A stretch of 64,000 bases of DNA from Bacillota bacterium (GTDB lineage Bacteria; Bacillota; Clostridia; Christensenellales; UMGS416). The stretch covers positions 1 through 64,000 of the forward strand of contig JAEYPH010000022.1 in assembly GCA_023410875.1 (NCBI GenBank), written 5' to 3'. This document shows, piece after piece, positions 8,587 through 17,367 of the stretch. The position numbers were made by a program, and so were the translations under genes. Each line of letters begins with the position of its first letter. Position 1 is the first letter of the stretch. A model generated the notes under the pieces. It had not been told where the DNA came from, did not search any database, and was given only the letters and a program-made list of their open reading frames with translations.

Positions 8587-10398
8587 TCATTCAATCCCTT
8601 TTATTTTCTTCTGCAGTGTCGATAATTCCTGCATTTTGTGGAATTTTTCTTCCGAAGTCAGCCCCGGCTGCAGGATTTCCGCTTTGATCGCGTCGATTTG
8701 GCGGCGCATGCGGCGCTGCTGCAGCGCCTTTTTGCAGTCCAGGGCCTGGGTCTCGCGGTTTTGCTCATCCAGGTTGGTCAGCAGAATGCGCGCCAGCTCC
8801 GATTGCTCGTCGGGAGGCAGCGTGTTCATGAGTTCCGCCGCCCCGGTGTTGCGCGCCCGCCCCTCCAAGATCGCCCGGGCGATGCCTTGCCTGGGTCCTT
8901 CCAGCAGATCGATGTCCAGGCATTCGGTCAGGCTGGCGGCGTGGGCAGGATCATCCAAAGCCAGCAGCAGCAGCGTGCGCTCGGCCTCCACGATGGCGTT
9001 GTTGTCCGCAGGGGTTGCGGGGCGGTGATCCAGCGTTCTGGAAGGCCCATCCACCACTGCATTAGTATTCCTGCCGCCCTTTGCGCTATACGCAGCGCGG
9101 GCGGCAGCGCGCTCCAAGCCGGCTTCCTCCACGATGGCCGTGGCGGATACGCCGGTTTCCCGGCTCAGGCGCTGCACGAGGATGTCCATCTCCACGGGGC
9201 TGGCAATCTTGCTGAGCACCTCGCGGCAGCTTTGGGCCACATATTGGCGCCGGCCATCCTCGGTGGTCAGGTCGCAGCCGGCGGCGATGGTCTTAAGCTT
9301 GTAATCCACCAGCGACACGGCGCGCTCCATGAGCTCTTCCACGCCCACGCGGCCGAACTTTCGGGCGTAGTCGTCGGGGTCCAGGTTGTCCGGGAACTCT
9401 ATGACCTTCACGCGCAAGCCGGCGTCCTTGAGGATGTCCAGCCCGCGGGCGGTGGCCTTCTGGCCGGCGCTGTCGCCGTCGTAGGCGATGTACACCTCGT
9501 CGCAGTAGCGCTTGATGAGCCGCGCCTGCTCCTCGGTGAGCGCCGTGCCCAACGAGGCAACGGCGTAGGGCAAGTCTGCCTGGTGCAGCGAGATCACATC
9601 CATGTAGCCTTCCACGACGACCAGGCGCTGCAGGTTGCGCACCTTCTGCACGAGGTTGAGCCCGAAGAGGTTGTGGCGCTTGTTAAACACCGGCGTTTCC
9701 GGCGAGTTCAGGTATTTGGGCTGCCCATCGTCCATGACACGGCCGCCGAAGCCGATGACGCGATCCCGCCGGTCGATGATCGGGTACATCACGCGGTTGC
9801 GGAAGTAGTCGTACCAGCGGCCGTCCTTCTCCCCCGCCACGGCGAACAGCTTCAGATGCTCCCGGGAAAACCCTTGGGCCTCTAGAAACCGCACGCATTC
9901 GTCGCCGTGCTCCGGCGCGTAGCCCAGGCCGAAGCGCTTGATGATGCGCTCGGTGACGCCGCGGTTGCGCAGGTACTCCAGCGCCCTTAAGCCCTCACGG
10001 GAATAGAGCTTGTCGTGATAGAAGCGCCCGGCGGCGCGGCCGATCTCATAGAGCTTGGTGCGCACCTCCTCGCGCTCGCGGTGCTCGGCATCGTTGCGGC
10101 GCTCGGGCAGCGGCATGTTGGCCCGCTGCGCCAGCGTCTCCACGGCCTCGGAGAAGTCGCACTTGTCGATGTTCTGCACGAACTGGAAGGCGTTGCCGCC
10201 GGCGTGGCAGCCGAAGCAATAATAAAACTGCTTGTCCTGCGACACGGAGAAGCTGGGCGTTTTCTCCCCATGGAAGGGGCACAGCCCCCAATAGCTCTGG
10301 CCTTTGCGGCGAAGTTGCACATATTCGCCGATGACATCCACGATGTCGTTGCGCGCCAGCACCTCGGTCAGGAAATCTTCGGGGAAAAAACCTGCCAT
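8587..10398 (-). CDS. dnaG: DNA primase
   Basis: This 603-residue primase makes RNA primers at the replication fork. The N-terminal CHC2 zinc finger is intact (CPFHGEKTPSF and CFGCHAGG near residues 40-65). The Toprim core has VVVEGYMDVISLHQADLP near residue 262 and AYDGDSAGQKA near 308. The C-terminal helical region, after a short linker, would bind the replicative helicase. GAAAGGAG precedes the ATG. It is the first gene of the dnaG-rpoD operon and is preceded by a repeat island. Confidence 0.97.
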   Translation of the reverse strand: MAGFFPEDFLTEVLARNDIVDVIGEYVQLRRKGQSYWGLCPFHGEKTPSFSVSQDKQFYYCFGCHAGGNAFQFVQNIDKCDFSEAVETLAQRANMPLPERRNDAEHREREEVRTKLYEIGRAAGRFYHDKLYSREGLRALEYLRNRGVTERIIKRFGLGYAPEHGDECVRFLEAQGFSREHLKLFAVAGEKDGRWYDYFRNRVMYPIIDRRDRVIGFGGRVMDDGQPKYLNSPETPVFNKRHNLFGLNLVQKVRNLQRLVVVEGYMDVISLHQADLPYAVASLGTALTEEQARLIKRYCDEVYIAYDGDSAGQKATARGLDILKDAGLRVKVIEFPDNLDPDDYARKFGRVGVEELMERAVSLVDYKLKTIAAGCDLTTEDGRRQYVAQSCREVLSKIASPVEMDILVQRLSRETGVSATAIVEEAGLERAAARAAYSAKGGRNTNAVVDGPSRTLDHRPATPADNNAIVEAERTLLLLALDDPAHAASLTECLDIDLLEGPRQGIARAILEGRARNTGAAELMNTLPPDEQSELARILLTNLDEQNRETQALDCKKALQQRRMRRQIDAIKAEILQPGLTSEEKFHKMQELSTLQKKIKGIE

Positions 10399-10472
10399 GG
10401 TTCTCCTTTCGCCTGTCGTTCATCTTGCTTGGGACGTATCATTCGACGGGATCACCGCAATTCCTGCAAGCA

Positions 10473-10738
10473 AACCCTCCGGCAGCCCGCTTGGGCTGCC
10501 ACCTCCCTTTTCAAGGGAGGCAAGGGAACTCTCAGCCCGCTTATCAAGAGGGCTCCGCCGAGGGCGGTGGGGGTTCTTATTAGCCAAGCATCGGAACCCT
10601 CCGTCAGGCCGCCAGCGGCCTGCCACCCAGGACGCATGGCGAGCAGCACCGAAGCTGCGGCCCACCTCCCTTTTCAAGGGAGGTAAGATATCTCTTGGCC
10701 CCCTTAACAAGGGGGCTCCGCGAAGCGGTGGGGGTTCC
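10473..10738. repeat. Island of two related repeat units
   Basis: Two units of about 80 bases (10499-10578 and 10660-10738) share an 18-bp palindrome-like CTCCCTTTTCAAGGGAGG core and a second hairpin ending in GGTGGGGGTTC. Each is preceded by a related CCCTCCG...CTGCCACC segment (about 10475-10503 and 10597-10627). The second unit carries about 38 extra bases (CAGGACGCATGG...) related to 17883-17925. The sequence type resembles small non-coding repeats scattered through gut Clostridia genomes. Together with the ppdK terminator it fills the dnaG-ppdK gap, where I see no gene. Confidence 0.75.
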
Positions 10739-10752
10739 GCGCCAATACGAAA

Positions 10753-10780
10753 TCAGGCGGCGCCGCCGGGCGCCGCCTGA
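10753..10780 (-). terminator. Terminator after ppdK
   Basis: A perfect 10-bp GC stem (10753-10762 with 10771-10780) lies about 15 bases past the ppdK stop. On the minus strand it is followed by a short T-containing stretch, so termination may be moderate. Confidence 0.65.
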
Positions 10781-10794
10781 TCGGTTGGTTTGGC

Positions 10795-13428
10795 TTACTT
10801 CGCCTGCTTAGCGAGAATAACAGCGTGGGCGGCCGCCAGACGGGCGATCGGCACGCGATAGGGCGAGCAGGACACATAGGTCAGGCCGATGTTGTGGCAG
10901 AAGATGACCGAATTCGGATCACCGCCGTGCTCACCGCAGATGCCCAGCTTCAGGTTGGGCTTGACGCTCTTGCCCAGGTCCGCGGCAATCTTCATGAGCT
11001 TGCCCACACCGATCTGGTCCAGGCGGGCGGTGGGATCCTGCTCATACACCTTGGCGGAGAAGTAATCTTCCAGAATACGGCCGGCGTCGTCGCGGCTCAG
11101 GCCGTAGGTCATCTGGGTCAGGTCGTTGGTGCCAAAGCTGAAGAAGTCGGCTTCCTTGGCGATCTCGTCGGCGGTGACGCAGGCGCGGGGAATCTCGATC
11201 ATCGTGCCGACCTGGTAGTTGATCTTGACGCCCTTCTCGGCCATGACGGCTTCGGCAGTGGCGACCACGCGCTCACGGCAGAACTTGAGTTCCTTGACGT
11301 CGCCGACCAGCGGGATCATGATCTCGGGCACGACGCTCAGGCCCTTCTCCTGATTGACCTCGATGGCGGCCTCGATGACGGCGCGGGTCTGCATCTCGAC
11401 GATCTCGGGATAGCTGACCATCAGGCGGCAGCCGCGGTGGCCCAGCATCGGGTTGAGCTCGTGGAGGCTGACGACCTTATCCTTCAAAGCCTGGAAGGTC
11501 AAGCCCATCTCGGCGGCCAGCGCCTTGATGTCCTCATCCTCCTTGGGCAGGAATTCGTGCAGCGGCGGGTCCAGGTAGCGGATGGTCACGGGGCGGGCGC
11601 CCATGGCCTCATAGATACCCTTGAAGTCGGACTTCTGCATGGGCAGCAGCTTGTTCAGGGCCTTCTTGCGCTGGTCCACGGTGTCGGCCACGATCATCTC
11701 GCGCATGGCGGGGATGCGGTCGGCGTCGAAGAACATGTGCTCGGTGCGGGTCAGGCCGATGCCTTCGGCGCCGAACTTGACGGCCACGGCGGCGTCATGG
11801 GGCGTGTCGGCGTTGGTGCGCACCTTCAGGGTGCGCACTTCGTCGGCCCACTGCATGATCGTCGCGAAATCGCCGGTTTCCTTGGCTTCCTCGGTCGTGA
11901 CGGCCTCGCCGTACACATAGCCGGTGTTGCCGTCCAGCGAGATCCACTCGCCTTCCTTTACGGTGACGCCGCCGGCGGTGAACACCTTGTTGTGCTCATC
12001 CACGCGCAGCGCTTCGCAGCCGGCCACGCAGCAAGTGCCCATGCCGCGGGCCACGACGGCCGCGTGGCTGGTCATGCCGCCGCGGGCGGTCAGAATGCCC
12101 TGGCTCACATACATGCCCTCGATGTCCTCGGGAGAGGTCTCCAGGCGCACGAGAACGACCTTTTCGCCGCGCTCGGAGGCGGCCACAGCGTCCTCAGCGG
12201 TGAAATATACACGGCCACAGGCGGCGCCGGGGGAAGCCGGCAGACCCTTGGCGATGGACTTGGCGGCCTTGAGGGCCTTGGGCTCAAAGGTCGGGTGCAG
12301 CAGCGCGTCCAACTGCTTGGGGTCTATCTTGAGCAGCGCTTCTTCCTTGGTCAGCATGCCCTCGGCCACCAGGTCCACGGCGATCTTCAGGGCCGCGGCG
12401 GCGGTGCGCTTGCCGTTACGGGTCTGCAGCATGAAGAGCTTGCCGCGCTCGATGGTGAACTCCATGTCCTGCATGTCCTTGTAGTGCTTCTCCAGCGAGT
12501 TGGCAATGCCGACAAACTGGTGATACACCTCGGGCTGCGTCTGCTCGAGTTGATCGATGCTCTGGGGCGTGCGGATGCCGGCCACGACGTCCTCACCCTG
12601 GGCATTCATCAGGAACTCGCCATAGAGCTTGTTCTCGCCGGTGGAGGGGTTGCGGGTAAAGGCCACGCCGGTGCCCGAGTCGTTGCCCATGTTGCCGAAC
12701 ACCATCTCCTGCACGTTGACGGCAGTGCCCCAATCGCCGGGGATTTCATTGAGGCGGCGGTACACGTTGGCGCGGGGATTCTCCCAGGAGCGGAACACGG
12801 CCTTGATGGCCTCGATCAGCTGGACCTTGGGATCCTGCGGGAAATCCACGCCCTTTTCAGCCTTGAAGAGCTTCTTGTAGCGGGCGATGACCTCCTTGAG
12901 GTCGTCAGCATCCAGCTCGGTGTCGTACTTTACGCCCTTCTCCTCTTTCATGGCGTCCAGGATGTGCTCAAACTTGGGCTTGGGCACATCCATGACGACG
13001 TCGGAGAACATCTGGATGAAGCGGCGGTAGGAGTCATAGGCGAAGCGGGGGTTGTTGGTCAGCTTGGCCAGGCCTTCCACGGCCACATCGTTGAGGCCAA
13101 GGTTCAGGATGGTGTCCATCATGCCGGGCATGGAGGCGCGGGCGCCGGAGCGCACCGACACCAGGAAGGGGTTGTCCAGATCGCCGAACTTCTTGCCGAC
13201 GACCTTCTCGGTCTCGGCCAGAGAGGCATAAATCTGCTCGATGATGTCGTCACCAATCTTCTGACCATCCTGGTAATAACGGGTGCAGGCTTCGGTCGTC
13301 ACGGTGAAACCGCGGGGCACCGGCAGGCCGATGGCCGTCATACCGGCCAGGTTGGCGCCTTTGCCGCCGAGCAGGTTTTTGTTGTTGGGATCGCCTTCTT
13401 TAAACAGATAGACGTACTTGTGAGACAT
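10795..13428 (-). CDS. ppdK: Pyruvate, phosphate dikinase
   Basis: The 877-residue enzyme interconverts pyruvate + ATP + phosphate with PEP + AMP + pyrophosphate, giving anaerobes a reversible pyruvate-PEP step. The N-terminal ATP-binding region begins KNLLGGKGANLAGM. The swivelling phosphohistidine domain has GGMTSHAAVVARGMGTCC near residue 450, where the His is the phosphocarrier. The C-terminal PEP barrel has SFGTNDLTQMTYGLSRDD and the catalytic Cys in GICGEHGGDP. The length is normal for bacterial PPDK. TGAGGAGG lies just before the ATG. It is transcribed alone from a promoter about 220 bases upstream. No PPDK regulatory protein gene is adjacent. Confidence 0.97.
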   Translation of the reverse strand: MSHKYVYLFKEGDPNNKNLLGGKGANLAGMTAIGLPVPRGFTVTTEACTRYYQDGQKIGDDIIEQIYASLAETEKVVGKKFGDLDNPFLVSVRSGARASMPGMMDTILNLGLNDVAVEGLAKLTNNPRFAYDSYRRFIQMFSDVVMDVPKPKFEHILDAMKEEKGVKYDTELDADDLKEVIARYKKLFKAEKGVDFPQDPKVQLIEAIKAVFRSWENPRANVYRRLNEIPGDWGTAVNVQEMVFGNMGNDSGTGVAFTRNPSTGENKLYGEFLMNAQGEDVVAGIRTPQSIDQLEQTQPEVYHQFVGIANSLEKHYKDMQDMEFTIERGKLFMLQTRNGKRTAAAALKIAVDLVAEGMLTKEEALLKIDPKQLDALLHPTFEPKALKAAKSIAKGLPASPGAACGRVYFTAEDAVAASERGEKVVLVRLETSPEDIEGMYVSQGILTARGGMTSHAAVVARGMGTCCVAGCEALRVDEHNKVFTAGGVTVKEGEWISLDGNTGYVYGEAVTTEEAKETGDFATIMQWADEVRTLKVRTNADTPHDAAVAVKFGAEGIGLTRTEHMFFDADRIPAMREMIVADTVDQRKKALNKLLPMQKSDFKGIYEAMGARPVTIRYLDPPLHEFLPKEDEDIKALAAEMGLTFQALKDKVVSLHELNPMLGHRGCRLMVSYPEIVEMQTRAVIEAAIEVNQEKGLSVVPEIMIPLVGDVKELKFCRERVVATAEAVMAEKGVKINYQVGTMIEIPRACVTADEIAKEADFFSFGTNDLTQMTYGLSRDDAGRILEDYFSAKVYEQDPTARLDQIGVGKLMKIAADLGKSVKPNLKLGICGEHGGDPNSVIFCHNIGLTYVSCSPYRVPIARLAAAHAVILAKQAK

Positions 13429-13498
13429 GCAATTTCCTCCTCAGTGTATAATGCGGAAAAACCTGATGCCCTAAGGCATTTTTGTAAACGCGATAGGC

Positions 13499-13520
13499 GC
13501 ATGCGGTGTACACCGCATGC
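13499..13520. promoter_or_regulatory. Perfect 22-bp palindrome in the ppdK leader
   Basis: Bases 13499-13520 are an uninterrupted dyad, GCATGCGGTGT and its complement. It lies between the ppdK promoter and start codon, about 120 bases after the predicted transcription start. It could be an operator or an RNA hairpin. A second small hairpin (13466-13479) follows it in the leader. Confidence 0.55.
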
Positions 13521-13648
13521 AGTCGCTGCCTGCCATACTGATTATGGCATTTTGATTTGGCTAAAATACTTGCTTCCAGCCAAGTCGCGCGCTTTTATTT
13601 TTCTTATGAAAAACGGAATCTGAGTTTTCCAACCGTTCCCGAACAATA

Positions 13649-13677
13649 ATATTACACGAAAACAGGTATTTGTTCAA
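13649..13677 (-). promoter_or_regulatory. Sigma-A-type promoter of ppdK
   Basis: On the minus strand, TTGAAC (13672-13677) and TAATAT (13649-13654) are 17 bases apart in an AT-rich stretch. This predicts a leader of about 210 bases. The region 13429-13760 contains no gene on either strand. It holds this promoter, the palindrome, and a weaker plus-strand candidate at 13713-13743 for the next gene. Confidence 0.7.
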
Positions 13678-13760
13678 GATATTGGCTGTTTATTTCAAAT
13701 TATGCAACCAAATTCGACAATGAATCCCTCTAGATAGTATAAACTGCCAGGAGGTGCCTC

Positions 13761-14246
13761 ATGAAAAAACTGATCGCCCTCTTCACCGCGGTCACTCTCC
13801 TCTTCGCCATGACGACGACTGCGCTTGCCAAAGACCGGCCCCCGGCCCCCACCGAGGGCACACCTGCGCCTGAAAACGCGAAACTCACCGAGAAGAGGAG
13901 CCTGCTGCAGGCTGCCGCTTCCGACGGTTTCGAGATCGATTACTGCGCCAACGCGGTCACAATCAGATCATCCACGTGCTTAAGGCTCACTTCCATCACA
14001 TCCACATTTTATGTCTGCGACAAGATTACCAACAAATATATCCTGCAGAGATGGAATGGCAGCGCGTGGGTGAATTACACCTCGACGGTCAGCATATCAG
14101 GGTATGAGATGTATGAATTCATCACCACGACCGATAAGTACGTTCCGTCCGGCTACTATTACCGCGTTAAAACCATACACCAGGCCTATCGCGGCATAGA
14201 CTATGATTCCAAGGAGCTGATATCGCACTACGTCTATCTGGAATAG
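13761..14246 (+). CDS. Secreted hypothetical protein
   Basis: The 161-residue protein begins with a clear signal peptide (MKKLIALFTAVTLLFAMTTT, then ALA before the likely cleavage near residue 23). A short Pro-rich segment follows, and then a beta-rich domain of about 110 residues containing ILQRWNGSAWVNYTS and YYRVKTIHQAYR. The pattern resembles the small secreted DUF6147-type proteins of Clostridia, but this is a weak match from memory. CAGGAGGTG precedes the ATG. It converges with the anti-sigma gene, and only 17 bases separate the stops. Its function is unknown. Confidence 0.75.
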   Translation: MKKLIALFTAVTLLFAMTTTALAKDRPPAPTEGTPAPENAKLTEKRSLLQAAASDGFEIDYCANAVTIRSSTCLRLTSITSTFYVCDKITNKYILQRWNGSAWVNYTSTVSISGYEMYEFITTTDKYVPSGYYYRVKTIHQAYRGIDYDSKELISHYVYLE

Positions 14247-14263
14247 AGCGCCGCCTCTGGAGA

Positions 14264-14968
14264 CTAATATAGACCGGCAATGAGCTGAAGCATGGCCTGC
14301 TTGTCAATTGCACCCGCGATGTTGATAAGCAGGCCGTGCTTATCAATATACTTTGCCCTTAATGTGGTTTCCTCCCCCTTGTCTCGCATTTCCAGCGCCA
14401 CCTGCCCTCCCCGCACATCCAGTATCTCCAACTGGCTGTTCGGGGCGAACAAATCCGCGATGGACCCATTCGTCTTATCGTTGATATAGCCTATCTGCAG
14501 CATGCCATTGTCATTCTTAAACCGCAAGGTTGCGCTGAAGACATCCCCGCCCAATTCATAGACGGAGGCGTCCACAAACGAGAAACCTTCCGGCAGCCAG
14601 TGGGGCAAGGGCATTTGATAGGGTACTTGCTGCTGTATTTTCTCAATTTCTGCCGTTTTGATCAGCACTGCCGTGTCCTCAGCAGTACCATGATTCAGCA
14701 ACATGGAGATCACCGACTGGGTTCTCTGCTTGTACGCCTGTACGATCCTGGAATCGCTGAACAGGGCGCCGGCACAGAACACAACGAATGCGGCGGCGGC
14801 AATCGCCACGCCCCGTAGTATCTTTGTGCGGTGCCTGCTGTTCTTCTTGACCGCCCAAAGAGCGCTTTCTTCAATCTTGCCGAAGTCGGGCGTGAAAGAG
14901 GAAACAAGCTTTTCATTCTCTTTCGCATAGCTGCTCAAGAAGGAATCGATCTCCATTTTGTTAGCCAT
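14264..14968 (-). CDS. Membrane anti-sigma factor with DUF4367-like domain
   Basis: The 234-residue protein has a cytosolic N-terminus of about 50 residues, one membrane span (residues 52-72, GVAIAAAAFVVFCAGALF) and an external domain of about 160 residues. The external domain contains LPHWLPEGFSFVDASVYELG and resembles DUF4367. The layout fits an anti-sigma factor for the ECF sigma gene immediately upstream, which it overlaps by eight bases. The cytosolic part has no zinc-binding HxxxCxxC motif, so it is not a classical ZAS type. The regulated signal is unknown. Confidence 0.8.
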   Translation of the reverse strand: MANKMEIDSFLSSYAKENEKLVSSFTPDFGKIEESALWAVKKNSRHRTKILRGVAIAAAAFVVFCAGALFSDSRIVQAYKQRTQSVISMLLNHGTAEDTAVLIKTAEIEKIQQQVPYQMPLPHWLPEGFSFVDASVYELGGDVFSATLRFKNDNGMLQIGYINDKTNGSIADLFAPNSQLEILDVRGGQVALEMRDKGEETTLRAKYIDKHGLLINIAGAIDKQAMLQLIAGLY

Positions 14969-15497
14969 AACGATAGTACTCCTTGTTCAGTATGTCGCTG
15001 ATGTCCTTACGCATTTGGTGATAAAGGGCCTTCAGACTGCCAATTTTCATCTCTGTGATCTCGCTGATCTGTTCGATCGTTTTATCTTCAATATAGCGCA
15101 AATAGAACAGATGCCTCAGCCTTTCGGACTTCAGTTGTGTAATGATCTGGAAAACGAGCATCTTATACTCGGCCTGCAGCAGCGTGGCGTCCACAAAGAA
15201 TTCCGAGCGAGCTTGGTCGTCCACATAGGGCGTGATGTCATCCACCCATAACGTATGCTTGTTTTTCGCCAGCACCTGATACGCCACGCGCACGGCTATC
15301 GTCAGGAACCAGGCATTAAATTTGGAGGCATCTTTGAGCGTATGAAATTTCTGCATGGCGATGACCAAGGCCTCCTGCAGAACGTCCTCGGCCAGCTGCC
15401 TGTCGTCCACAACGCTCATTACGGTCCAATAGGCTTTCTGCTGCACAGGCCTCCACAGCTCTATGACCTGATTTTGGATGCCAGAAGAAACCGACAT
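14961..15497 (-). CDS. ECF-type RNA polymerase sigma factor
   Basis: The 178-residue protein has sigma region 2 at residues 20-85 (VVDDRQLAEDVLQEALVIAM and FNAWFLTIAVRVAYQ) and region 4 at residues 115-170 (LRHLFYLRYIEDKTIEQIS with MKIGSLKALYHQMRK). It would direct RNA polymerase to a small set of promoters under control of the membrane protein encoded next. A promoter combining GGAAGTT and CGTC elements precedes it, consistent with self-activation. The start at 15497 has GAGGTAAGAGA upstream. Confidence 0.92.
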   Translation of the reverse strand: MSVSSGIQNQVIELWRPVQQKAYWTVMSVVDDRQLAEDVLQEALVIAMQKFHTLKDASKFNAWFLTIAVRVAYQVLAKNKHTLWVDDITPYVDDQARSEFFVDATLLQAEYKMLVFQIITQLKSERLRHLFYLRYIEDKTIEQISEITEMKIGSLKALYHQMRKDISDILNKEYYRYG

Positions 15498-15552
15498 TCT
15501 CTTACCTCAGTTCGGCATCTGTATGTAATTCTTTCATATATTCACATAAAGC

Positions 15553-15579
15553 GACGATAACATTATACCAACAACTTCC
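15553..15579 (-). promoter_or_regulatory. Candidate ECF-type promoter for the sigma factor operon
   Basis: On the minus strand GGAAGTT (15573-15579) and CGTC (15553-15556) are 16 bases apart, the geometry of many ECF promoters. A TATAAT (15562-15567) is embedded in the spacer, so a housekeeping promoter may overlap. The gap from 15580 to 15697 holds only an imperfect GC hairpin. Confidence 0.45.
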
Positions 15580-15697
15580 GGTCAATGCCATAAGCGAATT
15601 GCATAAGAATACTGTGAATTGCAACTATAGCCGCCGCACCTGTGGGATGCGACGGTCTGCTCGCGCGTTTGGCGCTTCCTCATGTCCGTTGAGATGG

Positions 15698-16462
15698 CTA
15701 CAACAAAGGGAAAACAGGTTCCTTGAGCTTGTCCATAAAGTCGTCCAGCTTGCAGGTGCGCTCCAGATGCCACTGCACGAAAGGGCGGAAGGCTTGTTCG
15801 AGATTGTTCAGAATGTACTCGCTGGGCTTGAGCACCGCGAGACGCTCCATGTCCCAATCCGCTGCCTGGCGCAGGAAGGCCGCGGCGCCGCCCAGCAGAG
15901 GCTTGGCGTCGGGATGGGCCGCGCGGCAATTCTCGCACACCGTACCGCCGGCCTCGGCGGACAGGGCCAGCTTTTCGCCAAGTGGGGCGCCGCAAGCCGC
16001 GCACGCGTCCAGTTCCGGGCGGAACCCCAGCGTGTCCATGGCCTTGGCCTCGAACACAGCGCGCACAACGCCCACGGGCAGCGCGGCGTTGCACAGCGCC
16101 TTAAGCGCAGCCGTGAGCAGGTCAAAAAGCTCCGGCTGCGGGTCGCCATCGTTGAGCGTGCAGCGCACGAGGTCGGCAAAATAGCTGGCGCAGGCCAGAC
16201 GGTCCAGGTCCAGACGGAGGTTGTAAAAGGCGTTCTCGATCCCGGCGGCGTTCAGATAATAGCGCCCGGCCCGCTCGCTCAGCGTGTACTCACCCAGCGT
16301 TAGCATCTCCGTGGCGGCGCGCTCGCGGCACTTGGGCCGCAGGCAACCCTTGGCGCTCACGGTGACACGGCCCAGGTCGCGGCTGAAAAGCGTGAGGATA
16401 CGGCTGGACTCCCGATAGTTGGCGTAGCGCAGCACGACGCCGCGGGTCACAATGACGGACAT
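15698..16462 (-). CDS. recO: DNA repair protein RecO
   Basis: The 254-residue RecO has the N-terminal OB fold (VIVTRGVVLRYANYRESSRI) and the C-terminal zinc-binding helical domain with CAAC and CENC pairs near residues 152 and 175. RecO helps load RecA at gaps with RecR. Its ATG overlaps the era stop codon by one base (TAATG), so translation is coupled. The era-recO order is standard in Bacillota. Confidence 0.95.
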   Translation of the reverse strand: MSVIVTRGVVLRYANYRESSRILTLFSRDLGRVTVSAKGCLRPKCRERAATEMLTLGEYTLSERAGRYYLNAAGIENAFYNLRLDLDRLACASYFADLVRCTLNDGDPQPELFDLLTAALKALCNAALPVGVVRAVFEAKAMDTLGFRPELDACAACGAPLGEKLALSAEAGGTVCENCRAAHPDAKPLLGGAAAFLRQAADWDMERLAVLKPSEYILNNLEQAFRPFVQWHLERTCKLDDFMDKLKEPVFPLL

Positions 16463-17367
16463 TATTCCAGCTCTCGGCTGTCATAGCCCAGGTCTCGCAT
16501 GGCGGCGGGGCTGTCGCGCCAGCCCTCCTTCACCTTGACCCACAGCTCCAGGAACATGCCGGCGCCCAAGATGCCCTGCAGCTCCCGTCGGGCCTGGGTG
16601 CCAATGAGCTTGAGCATGGCGCCCTGCTTGCCAATGATGATCGTCTTGTGGCTGGCCTTGTCGCAATAAATGTTGGCGTGCAGATGGATTTTACCGTCTT
16701 CCTCGGTCTTCATCTGCAGAACCTCCACGCCGATGCCGTGGGGAATCTCCTCCTTGAGCTGGTTGATCAGCTTCTCGCGGATGATCTCCGCGGCGATGCG
16801 GAATTCCGGCTGGTCGGTGTAGGTGTCGGCATCGAAGTACATGGGCCCTTCGGGCATCAGCTTTTTGAGGATACCCAACAGGATGTCCACGCCGTCGCCG
16901 GTCTGCGCAGAGACAGGCACAATCTCCTGTATGTAGGGAAGGTTGCCCAATTCCACCATCCGGGGCAGCAGGCGCTCCTTCTCAATACGGTCGATCTTGT
17001 TGAGCACGGCGATGACGGGCACGCCGGCGCCCTCCACGCTTTGCAGCACGGCGCGGTCGCCGCCGCCCATGGGCTCGCTGGCGTCGAACACCGCCAGCAC
17101 GGCATCTACGCCCACCAGCGCCGAGCGCACAGACTTGACCATATAATCACCCAGGCGGGTGCGGGGCTTGTGCAGGCCGGGCGTGTCCACAAAGACGATC
17201 TGGATGCCCTCGCCATTCCACACGCCGCGCACCGTGTTGCGGGTGGTCTGGGGCCGGTCGCTGACGATGGCGACTTTCTCGCCGACCAAGCGATTGAGCA
17301 GCGTGGACTTACCCACGTTGCTTCGACCAGTCAGCGTCACGAAGCCGGAACGAAACGCCTCACTCAT
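16462..17367 (-). CDS. era: GTPase Era
   Basis: The 301-residue GTPase acts in 16S rRNA and 30S maturation. GTP-binding motifs are GRSNVGKST near residue 14, DTPGLH near 62 and NKID near 124. The C-terminal KH domain contains IIIGKQGAMLKLIGTQARR. The start at 17367 gives the usual Era N-terminus, and an 11-residue in-frame extension would run into cdd. It overlaps the end of cdd by eight bases. Confidence 0.97.
   Translation of the reverse strand: MSEAFRSGFVTLTGRSNVGKSTLLNRLVGEKVAIVSDRPQTTRNTVRGVWNGEGIQIVFVDTPGLHKPRTRLGDYMVKSVRSALVGVDAVLAVFDASEPMGGGDRAVLQSVEGAGVPVIAVLNKIDRIEKERLLPRMVELGNLPYIQEIVPVSAQTGDGVDILLGILKKLMPEGPMYFDADTYTDQPEFRIAAEIIREKLINQLKEEIPHGIGVEVLQMKTEEDGKIHLHANIYCDKASHKTIIIGKQGAMLKLIGTQARRELQGILGAGMFLELWVKVKEGWRDSPAAMRDLGYDSRELE

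Noticed and set aside
10420..10710. Small frames encoding PPLKRE-type peptides
   Set aside because: They are translations of the non-coding repeat island and have no ribosome binding sites.
10825..13623. Plus-strand open frame of 932 codons
   Set aside because: It is the antisense of ppdK, low in complexity for a protein (Gly/His/Val/Leu-rich), with no ribosome binding site. High GC makes long antisense frames common here.
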